DNA of 5,364 nt, taken from the NCBI GenBank assembly GCA_040512755.1, contig JBEVEP010000255.1, positions 1 through 5,364 on the forward strand. The letters run 5' to 3'. Made by a program: the position numbers and the translations under genes. The DNA is from JBEVEP01 sp040512755 (GTDB lineage Bacteria > Pseudomonadota > Alphaproteobacteria > Rhizobiales > Rhizobiaceae). Under the pieces are notes generated by a model. That model was not told where the DNA came from and ran no database searches. It saw only the letters and a list, made by a program, of their open reading frames with translations. This document shows positions 1 to 5,364 of this stretch, in pieces (position 1 is the stretch's first letter; every line of letters starts with the position of its first letter).

Positions 1-26
1 GTCGGGTACGACGATCGCTGCCTGCG
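1..26. other. Non-coding edge downstream of trmB
   Basis: These 26 bases follow the trmB stop codon. Only a 4-bp stem (GTCG/CGAC around GGTA, 1-12) and the palindrome CGATCG (12-17) are visible. The stretch is too short to say whether it is a terminator. Confidence 0.3.
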
Positions 27-731
27 CTATTTCCGGACGAACGTAAGATAGGCCGGCTGCCGCAGTTCCCGCTGCGCCTTCGCTTCATACCGGGTCCCGG
101 GCCAATCGGGATAGGGTTGACGCCAGTCGTCAGCCGACCTGGCCTGCCAGTCAAACGCCGGATGCGCCCCACAGTGCAGGAGCGTCCAATTCACGTAAGT
201 ATCGATGTCGGAGGCGAAGCGGAAAGTTCCCCCCGATTTCAGCACGCGTGCGAAGCGATCCAGATTGGCCCGGTTCACGAAGCGCCGCTTCCAGTGCTTC
301 TTCTTCGGCCACGGATCGGGATAAAGAAGCGCCAAGCCGTCGAGGGACGCCTCGGGTAGCCAGTCCAGAAGCTGCGTCGCGTCGTTGTCGAACACCCTCA
401 CATTCGCGAGCGGCTCTTTCGCCAGCGCCATCATCATCTTGGCCATGCCGTTGACGAAGGGCTCCACGCCGATGAGGCCGGTCGTAGGATGAGTGGCAGC
501 GTCGTTGAACAGGTGCTCTCCGCCGCCAAAACCGATTTCCAAACGGATTCCGTCCACACCCACCGCGAAGAGTTTTCGCAGATCCGGCGGTGACGGAACG
601 GATAGATCAATCAGGTAGCGGGAAAGCCCCTTCTCCAGCGCCTCGGCCTGAAGTGGCCTGAGCGTTTTGCCACGGCGGCGGCCGTAAAACGCCTCCGTGG
701 CCCGGCTGCGCCGCTCGGCAGTCATCGGCAT
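27..731 (-). CDS. trmB: tRNA (guanine-N7-)-methyltransferase TrmB
   Basis: A 234-residue protein of normal TrmB length. TrmB transfers a methyl group from SAM to N7 of guanine 46 in the tRNA variable loop, in the cytoplasm. Visible signatures: the SAM-binding motif EIGFGGGE (about residues 65-72), an acidic residue after strand 2 (GVEP, E90), DNDA (about 116-118), the family block YPDPWPKKKHWKRRFV (137-152) with its catalytic-site acid D139, SDIDTYV (174-180), and the C-terminal TRYEAKAQ element (213-220) that is specific to this family. The ATG at 731 begins 10 nt after the metK stop codon. No Shine-Dalgarno sequence is visible in TCGTTCAGCC, so initiation probably depends on coupling to metK. 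A second in-frame ATG at 725, giving MTAERRSR, resembles the usual rhizobial N-terminus and is an equally possible start. It ends with TAG at 27-29. The SAM producer MetK lies directly upstream and probably shares its transcript. Confidence 0.95.
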   Translation of the reverse strand: MPMTAERRSRATEAFYGRRRGKTLRPLQAEALEKGLSRYLIDLSVPSPPDLRKLFAVGVDGIRLEIGFGGGEHLFNDAATHPTTGLIGVEPFVNGMAKMMMALAKEPLANVRVFDNDATQLLDWLPEASLDGLALLYPDPWPKKKHWKRRFVNRANLDRFARVLKSGGTFRFASDIDTYVNWTLLHCGAHPAFDWQARSADDWRQPYPDWPGTRYEAKAQRELRQPAYLTFVRK

Positions 732-741
732 GGCTGAACGA

Positions 742-2022
<1,281 letters not shown>

Positions 2023-2028
2023 GGGTGT

Positions 2029-2035
2029 CCCCTCT
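2029..2035 (-). promoter_or_regulatory. Ribosome binding site of metK that fixes the GTG start
   Basis: On the minus strand AGAGGGG is followed by ACACCC and then GTG at 2022-2020. The spacing of six nucleotides suits initiation at this GTG. It lies inside the frame extension that would begin at the TTG at 2049, which argues against that longer version. Confidence 0.75.
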
Positions 2036-2050
2036 TGAAAATCGGCCAAT

Positions 2051-2066
2051 GCGCCTGTTCAGGCGC
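2051..2066 (-). other. Hairpin at the predicted 5' end of metK mRNA
   Basis: A perfect inverted repeat: arms GCGCCT and AGGCGC around GAAC, so a 6-bp GC-rich stem with a tetraloop (the sequence is symmetric to 7 bp around AA). It starts at about the predicted transcription start of the metK promoter and ends 15 nt before the Shine-Dalgarno sequence. There is no U-run, so it does not look like a terminator. Inference: a 5' stem that protects the mRNA, or a small regulatory structure. It is too small to be any SAM riboswitch class that I know. Confidence 0.5.
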
Positions 2067-2071
2067 AAATC

Positions 2072-2100
2072 CTGTAGCGAACACGGCGCGAACACGTCAA
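2072..2100 (-). promoter_or_regulatory. Predicted sigma-70-type promoter of metK (and trmB)
   Basis: On the minus strand the hexamer TTGACG (2100-2095), preceded by C as in the alphaproteobacterial CTTGAC box, is separated by exactly 17 nt from CTACAG (2077-2072), which matches four of six positions of the alphaproteobacterial CTATAT -10 box. Transcription would start near 2064-2066 and give a 5' leader of about 43 nt ahead of the GTG start. No experimental support is available here. Confidence 0.6.
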
Positions 2101-2108
2101 GTCCGGAA

Positions 2109-2146
2109 GTTCCAGGTTTCGGCAACGCCTGCCTCGCCGCTGGAAC
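2109..2146 (-). other. 38-nt bulged inverted repeat between the regulator gene and metK
   Basis: On the minus strand GTTCCAG (2146-2140) pairs perfectly with CTGGAAC (2115-2109). Immediately inside, CGGC (2139-2136) pairs with GCCG (2123-2120), leaving a four-base AAAC bulge on the 3' side and a 12-nt loop. The loop offers an alternative GGCA/TGCC pairing. It lies 55 nt past the regulator stop codon and 8 nt before the metK -35 box. With no U-run it is not a classic terminator. It could be a 3' structure of the regulator mRNA or a protein-binding site next to the metK promoter. Confidence 0.45.
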
Positions 2147-2201
2147 GAGCCCTCGGAACAGGCAGTCACAATCGAACGCTTAGCTTGCGCCGGGAGCGCT
2201 G

Positions 2202-2618
2202 TTATTCTTCGCCCTCGGCAGCAAGAGCCTTCACGAGATCGACAACCTTGCGCCGCACCTTGGCGTCATTGATCCTGACGAAGGCGCGATTCAATTGTAG
2301 ACCCTCGGAACTGTTGAGGAAATCAACGACATAGGAGGTCGAATTGTCCTCCGCCATGCCCCCGAAGCCACCGTTTTCCTTACCCGGCGCATCTTCAAAG
2401 AAAAAGGCTACCGGCACACCCAGGATAGAGGAGATGGCCTGCAACCGGCTGGCTCCAACCCGGTTCGTACCCTTCTCGTATTTTTGTATCTGCTGGAATG
2501 TTATGCCGAGATTCTCGCCAAGTTTTTCCTGACTCATCCCCAACATATTGCGGCGAAGCCGTATCCGGCTACCTACATGAATGTCGATCGGGTTTGGTTT
2601 TTTCTTGTTTTCCAACAT
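2202..2618 (-). CDS. praR: SinR/Xre-type HTH transcriptional regulator, PraR/PhrR-like
   Basis: A 138-residue cytoplasmic DNA-binding protein. A Cro/C1-type helix-turn-helix covers about residues 13-72: VGSRIRLRRNMLGMSQEKLG, then the recognition-helix region GITFQQIQKYEKGTNRVGAS (39-57), then LGVPVAFFFED. The C-terminal part, from SYVVDFL (96-102) through SSEGLQLNRAF and VRRKVVDLVKALA, is the tail typical of the short rhizobial regulators. From literature knowledge, PraR represses R-body genes in Azorhizobium and attachment and quorum-sensing genes in Rhizobium leguminosarum, while PhrR of Sinorhizobium is acid-induced. The position between lnt and metK fits PraR as I recall it, but paralogues share the HTH, so the symbol is less certain than the family. 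The ATG at 2618 has GAGGAA four nucleotides upstream and gives the conserved MLENKKKPNPID start. The frame is open to a TTG at 2684, which adds 22 basic, unconserved residues. It has its own predicted promoter (2732-2760). Confidence 0.88.
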   Translation of the reverse strand: MLENKKKPNPIDIHVGSRIRLRRNMLGMSQEKLGENLGITFQQIQKYEKGTNRVGASRLQAISSILGVPVAFFFEDAPGKENGGFGGMAEDNSTSYVVDFLNSSEGLQLNRAFVRINDAKVRRKVVDLVKALAAEGEE

Positions 2619-2622
2619 CTCG

Positions 2623-2628
2623 TTCCTC
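2623..2628 (-). promoter_or_regulatory. Ribosome binding site of the HTH regulator
   Basis: GAGGAA on the minus strand followed by CGAG and the ATG at 2618-2616. It supports the 138-residue protein over the TTG-initiated 160-residue version. Confidence 0.75.
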
Positions 2629-2673
2629 GCCGCTTCCCGGCTTTTTCTGCGCCGTTCCCCCTTTCCTCCGATA

Positions 2674-2681
2674 GAGTACTC
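2674..2681. other. Perfect 8-bp palindrome in the leader of the regulator gene
   Basis: GAGTACTC reads the same on both strands. It lies 56 bp upstream of the regulator ATG and about 45 bp downstream of its predicted transcription start. It could be half of an operator for autoregulation, but an 8-bp palindrome can occur by chance and its flanks are not symmetric. Confidence 0.2.
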
Positions 2682-2731
2682 CAAGGTCCCTCATAAATGG
2701 ATACCAAATCGGAAGATCAGAAACCGGTACA

Positions 2732-2760
2732 ATATGAAATTCTAATATACCTTCTGTCAA
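2732..2760 (-). promoter_or_regulatory. Predicted sigma-70-type promoter of the HTH regulator gene
   Basis: On the minus strand TTGACA (2760-2755), a perfect -35 consensus, is followed after exactly 17 nt by TCATAT (2737-2732), which matches four of six positions of the alphaproteobacterial CTATAT. The stretch down to about 2690 is clearly more AT-rich than its surroundings. The -35 box contains the lnt stop codon TGA (2759-2757). The predicted start near 2725 would give a leader of about 105 nt before the ATG at 2618, so the regulator can be expressed without lnt. Confidence 0.6.
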
Positions 2761-4349
2761 TTCGGTCGCTGATACCGCTTTATACGCATTCCACAGGCAA
2801 ATGCAGCCAGAGCGAGCAAAATGAACAGGCCAGCAAGCCGCTGGAGGCCCAAATTTGGCCCAACGCGTTCTGAAAACTTCACCGTTGCATCCAGAACTCC
2901 GGCGCTATTGACCGCCAATGCATCGATAATCCGCCCGCGCGAATCGACAAGCCCCGAAACGCCTGTATTTGCAGCGCGTACAAGCGGTCTGCCGGTTTCA
3001 ACTGTGCGAAGCTGGGCCTGACGGAAATGCTGGTAAGGCCCCGGCGTATCGCCAAACCAGGCGTCGTTGGTGACGTTGACGATGAGGTCCGCCGAAGCGA
3101 TGTCGGATGCCACCAGCCCAGGGAAAATTACCTCGTAGCAGATGAAGGGCATGCCCCCGACGCCGCCCGGAAGCGCGACGGTATGACGCTGGCTTCCGGC
3201 AGAAAAGCTCATCGGAAATGGGACAATCTTCTCGATGCCGACGCTCGCAAGCATGTCCTGAAACGGCAAATATTCTCCGAACGGGACCAGATGCACCTTG
3301 TCGACGGCATCGAAGATTTCGCCACGGCCGTTGATCGCGACGACGGAATTATAGTACCGCGCGTCACCCTCCGCCGAAGTGCCTTCCGAGCGCACAGCGC
3401 CGGCCAGCAGGACCTGGTCATCGTCGAGCAGTTCGCCGATTGCGACCAAAGCATCCGGGCGTTCGGTAAAGAGGAACGGCACAGACGTTTCCGGCCAAAG
3501 AATCAATTGCGGTTTCTTGCCGTCCGCACTCGGCTGAGCTGAGAGATCCAGCATGGTCCGAAAGATGCGGTCGCGCACGCTGCCTTCCCACTTTTCATCC
3601 TGCGCGATGGAGGGCTGGACGACCCGGACCGTCAGCGAGCGCTGGGAAGGCTTGTCTTCCCCGGCCAGGCGCCAGTAGCCGAAGGCGGCATGGGCGACGA
3701 TGAGCGATGCTGCGATGGCCATTCCCGTGCGGAGATGCCTGCCGGAAGCGACCAGCGCGGGCATGGCAAACACAAACACGGCAAGCGCGTTCATTCCGAC
3801 GACACCGACGATCGAAACGGATTGCATCAGCAAGGGGATCGGCATCGCGCCATAGCCAACCGGATTCCAGGGGAATCCTGTCAGAAACACCGAGCGGAGC
3901 CATTCGGCGCAACCAAACCCGAACGCCAGCGCAGCGATCCGGCCGATGCCTGGGCTCCAGAGCAGCCGCGCCAAGGTGGTCGCCAAACCGAAATAGACCG
4001 CAAGAAAGGCCGGGAGCGCCAGGATGGCGAGCGGGAGCGCCCAGGCAAAGCTCTCCGCCTCCACCAGAAGCGCGCCGCCCACCCACCAGAGGCCAGCGAC
4101 GAAATACCCGAACCCGAACCACCAGCCGACCGCGAATGCCGGAACGATCCGCTTCGCCAAGGGGACCGGGGCTCCTACGATGGCGCCATCAAGCAGCCAC
4201 ACCAGAACCGGGAAAGAGACGAAGCAAACGGCGAAGAAGTCGAACGGAGCCTGGGCAAGAACGGCTAGGGCGCCGGCCAGGAACGCTGCCAGCGCCCGGC
4301 GCCAGCCCCACAGCAATATCACCCTGCCCGCAACACGGTCCATGCCCAT
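2757..4349 (-). CDS. lnt: Apolipoprotein N-acyltransferase Lnt
   Basis: An inner-membrane enzyme that adds the third acyl chain to the N-terminal cysteine of lipoproteins, the last step of lipoprotein maturation, using phospholipid as donor. From the ATG at 4349 it has 530 residues, a normal length. About seven hydrophobic segments fill residues 12-228, a periplasmic CN-hydrolase (nitrilase-like) domain follows at about 239-492, and a last membrane segment (505-521) precedes a basic tail. The catalytic triad is intact: E287 in LILWPETSVPF, K351 in DKVHLVPFGEYLPF, C404 in PFICYEVIFP. NVTNDAWFGD and the HFRQAQLR block are also conserved. The start is uncertain: ATG 4349 has GAGGGTGAT upstream at rather long spacing; ATG 4343 gives MDRVAGRVILL, closest to relatives but with poor ribosome-binding signal; the frame is open to TTG 4448, which adds unconserved residues inside a palindromic spacer. 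tlyC lies upstream. Its stop overlaps the next gene's promoter. Confidence 0.96.
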   Translation of the reverse strand: MGMDRVAGRVILLWGWRRALAAFLAGALAVLAQAPFDFFAVCFVSFPVLVWLLDGAIVGAPVPLAKRIVPAFAVGWWFGFGYFVAGLWWVGGALLVEAESFAWALPLAILALPAFLAVYFGLATTLARLLWSPGIGRIAALAFGFGCAEWLRSVFLTGFPWNPVGYGAMPIPLLMQSVSIVGVVGMNALAVFVFAMPALVASGRHLRTGMAIAASLIVAHAAFGYWRLAGEDKPSQRSLTVRVVQPSIAQDEKWEGSVRDRIFRTMLDLSAQPSADGKKPQLILWPETSVPFLFTERPDALVAIGELLDDDQVLLAGAVRSEGTSAEGDARYYNSVVAINGRGEIFDAVDKVHLVPFGEYLPFQDMLASVGIEKIVPFPMSFSAGSQRHTVALPGGVGGMPFICYEVIFPGLVASDIASADLIVNVTNDAWFGDTPGPYQHFRQAQLRTVETGRPLVRAANTGVSGLVDSRGRIIDALAVNSAGVLDATVKFSERVGPNLGLQRLAGLFILLALAAFACGMRIKRYQRPN

Positions 4350-4352
4350 GAC

Positions 4353-4369
4353 CCGAGAATCACCCTCGG
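4353..4369 (-). promoter_or_regulatory. Shine-Dalgarno region of lnt inside a small hairpin
   Basis: On the minus strand GAGGG (4367-4363) and the overlapping GGTGAT (4364-4359), which can pair with the 16S rRNA 3' end, lie in the hairpin CCGAG (4369-4365), loop GGTGATT, CTCGG (4357-4353). The ATG at 4349 follows 3 nt after the hairpin. The 5-bp stem could lower lnt translation, but it is short and the loop leaves GGTGAT exposed. The functional reading is inference. Confidence 0.35.
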
Positions 4370-4398
4370 CAAGATGTATCAGGATGGGCTCCGCGCTC

Positions 4399-4508
4399 CA
4401 ATCACATGATTGCGCAGTAGCGCGCAGCGCGTCCGTTTGGACGCGCAAAGGACACTCTCAATCTTGAATCTCGCATCGCGCTTTCCGGAAATCGGTCCCA
4501 ATTTCGGG
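4399..4508 (-). repeat. Cluster of palindromes in the tlyC-lnt spacer, probable dispersed intergenic repeat
   Basis: The 167-bp spacer between tlyC and lnt contains several inverted repeats. One is CCCGAAAT (4508-4501) with ATTTCCGG (4492-4485), pairing apart from one mismatch around an 8-nt loop. The second is the perfect 8-bp stem at 4427-4446. The third is CAATCA (4412-4407) with TGATTG (4404-4399). TGCGC/GCGCG motifs recur between them. None has a U-run. The composition and the style resemble palindromic interspersed sequences that I recall as common between genes in Rhizobium and Mesorhizobium genomes, but I could not search for copies. The first possible lnt TTG start (4448) falls at the edge of the central stem. 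No gene is supported in this spacer. Confidence 0.5.
4427..4446 (-). other. Perfect 8-bp GC-rich stem-loop between tlyC and lnt
   Basis: On the minus strand GCGCGTCC (4446-4439), loop AAAC, GGACGCGC (4434-4427). It is the strongest hairpin in the window. It is followed by TGCGCGCTAC rather than a run of T, on the plus strand it is followed by AAAGG, so it is not a standard intrinsic terminator in either direction. It may stabilise the 3' end of tlyC mRNA, attenuate readthrough into lnt, or be only the core of a dispersed repeat. Confidence 0.6.
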
Positions 4509-4516
4509 CCGGTGCG

Positions 4517-5364
4517 TTAGTCCTGCTGCTCCCGGACGCGGCGTCGGCGTTCGCCTTTCGCATCGTGAACGATACGCACCCGCTTGACCCTGCGCGGATC
4601 GGCGTCGAGCACATGGAATTCGAAGCCCGGAATGGCCTGGACAACTTCGCCCCGAGCCGGAACGCGGCCAAGGGAATTGAAAATCATGCCGCCGATCGTA
4701 TCGACATACTCGCCATGTTCGCCCGGCTTGAACTCCTCGCCGATCTTGGCCGCGACATCGTCGATCTCCGCCTTGGCATCGACAATGAACACGCCTTCCC
4801 CGGTTTGGGTGATCAGCGGCTCATCGTCGTCATGCTCGTCCTCGATATCGCCGACCACCATTTCGACGATGTCTTCCAGAGAAACCAGCCCGTCTGTGCC
4901 GCCATACTCGTCGATGACCAGCGCCATTTGCGTGCGCGCCGCCTGCATTCGCGCCATGAGGTCGGACGCAAGCATCGAAGGCGGCACGAAGAGGACGCTG
5001 CGGATCAGATTGAGCTCGCCGATCGATTTGCCGAGATCCACATTGGCGAGATCGAGCACCGGCGGGCGCGCTGCAGCCGCTTTGGATGCGCGCCCCTTTT
5101 TCACGCGTGCAAGGCGCGTGATGTGGCCCATCACGTCGCGAATGTGGATCATTCCGCGCGGATCGTCGAGCGTTTCTGCATAGACGGGCATGCGCGAGTG
5201 GCCCGATTGCTCGAAGACACTTATGAGATCGCCGAGCGTGATCGAAATTTCGACCGCCTCGACATCGGCGCGCGGCACCATGACGTCCTCGACCCGGACT
5301 TCGCGGAACCGCAGGATGTTGTTGAGCATGGAACGCTCGGCCGGCGAGAAGGCGGCCTCGTCGG
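4517..5364 (-). CDS. tlyC: TlyC/CorC-type CBS-domain protein, 5' end outside the window
   Basis: The frame runs off the right edge. Upstream of the first in-window ATG (5329-5327) it reads DEAAFSPAERS, which matches the family, so that ATG is internal and not the start. About 281 residues are present; rhizobial relatives have roughly 350-385. Counting from that ATG, the first CBS domain covers about 11-68 (VEDVMVPRAD, SRMPVY, IHIRDVMG), the second about 111-160 with the highly conserved IDEYGGTDGLVSLEDI and VGDIEDEHD, and a CorC/HlyC C-terminal domain covers about 171-255 (DTIGGMIFNSLGRVPARGE). CBS domains bind adenine nucleotides. The family has been linked to Mg/Co efflux (CorC) and is labelled haemolysin on weak evidence; the exact role here is not known. 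No membrane segment is visible in this part. It is normally found after ybeY and before lnt, as here. The tail is basic (GERRRRVREQQD) and ends in TAA at 4519-4517. Confidence 0.93.
   Translation of the reverse strand, partial: DEAAFSPAERSMLNNILRFREVRVEDVMVPRADVEAVEISITLGDLISVFEQSGHSRMPVYAETLDDPRGMIHIRDVMGHITRLARVKKGRASKAAAARPPVLDLANVDLGKSIGELNLIRSVLFVPPSMLASDLMARMQAARTQMALVIDEYGGTDGLVSLEDIVEMVVGDIEDEHDDDEPLITQTGEGVFIVDAKAEIDDVAAKIGEEFKPGEHGEYVDTIGGMIFNSLGRVPARGEVVQAIPGFEFHVLDADPRRVKRVRIVHDAKGERRRRVREQQD

Noticed and set aside
2109..2146. Intrinsic terminator of the regulator gene
   Set aside because: The inverted repeat has a bulge and a large loop and is followed by TTCCGGAC rather than a T-run.
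2023..2201. A SAM riboswitch upstream of metK
   Set aside because: The hairpins present are too small or lie upstream of the predicted promoter, and I see no conserved SAM-II, SAM/SAH or other known core.
2616..2684. TTG-initiated extension of the HTH regulator
   Set aside because: The 22 extra residues are basic and unlike the family, and a well-spaced GAGGAA precedes the ATG at 2618.
2569..2760. A 63-codon minus-strand frame starting at TTG in the lnt-regulator spacer
   Set aside because: Its TTG is the start of the predicted -35 box, it has no ribosome binding site, and most of it overlaps the regulator gene in another frame.
4427..4446. Intrinsic terminator after tlyC
   Set aside because: The stem is strong, but neither strand has a T-run after it, so Rho-independent termination is not supported.
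3027..4467. Several plus-strand open frames opposite lnt
   Set aside because: They overlap each other and lie antisense to intact lnt. Their Arg/Pro/Ser-rich translations look like frame shadows.
4402..4476. A 24-codon ATG frame in the tlyC-lnt spacer, preceded by GGAAAG
   Set aside because: It is encoded almost entirely by the palindromic repeats, is Arg-rich, and has no recognised relative. The purine run alone is not enough support.

Overview
The window is a compact chromosomal housekeeping block. Every recognisable gene lies on the minus strand, so transcription runs from high to low coordinates. The order is: a 5'-truncated tlyC/corC-type CBS-domain gene, lnt (apolipoprotein N-acyltransferase), a small SinR/Xre-type regulator of the rhizobial PraR/PhrR kind, metK (S-adenosylmethionine synthetase) and trmB (tRNA guanine-N7 methyltransferase). 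The GC-rich sequence, the protein signatures and this gene order point to an alphaproteobacterium of the Hyphomicrobiales (Rhizobium/Mesorhizobium/Brucella group). I cannot name the genus from the sequence alone.

Region by region (right to left, in the direction of transcription). 5364-4517: the C-terminal two CBS domains and CorC/HlyC domain of TlyC; its N-terminus is beyond the window. 4516-4350: a 167-bp gene-free spacer full of inverted repeats, including a perfect 8-bp GC-rich stem. It is probably a dispersed palindromic element and is the least ordinary part of the window. 4349-2757: lnt. 2756-2619: an AT-richer spacer with a good sigma-70-type promoter whose -35 box overlaps the lnt stop codon. 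2618-2202: the HTH regulator. 2201-2023: a second regulatory spacer with a 38-nt imperfect hairpin, a metK promoter and a 5'-UTR hairpin starting at the predicted +1. 2022-742: metK. 731-27: trmB, only 10 nt behind metK. 26-1: non-coding edge.

How the genes work together: TlyC and Lnt belong to the conserved ybeY-tlyC-lnt envelope/RNA-maintenance neighbourhood. MetK makes SAM and TrmB uses SAM to modify tRNA, and the two are almost certainly co-transcribed. The regulator lies between these modules, and its own promoter suggests control independent of lnt. The ATG- or GTG-initiated starts with Shine-Dalgarno sequences imply that the longest possible reading frames of metK, the regulator and lnt, all opening with TTG, are over-extended.

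I found no RNA genes, CRISPR arrays, insertion sequences, toxin/defence modules or other clearly novel system. The points worth a second look are all in the three intergenic spacers.
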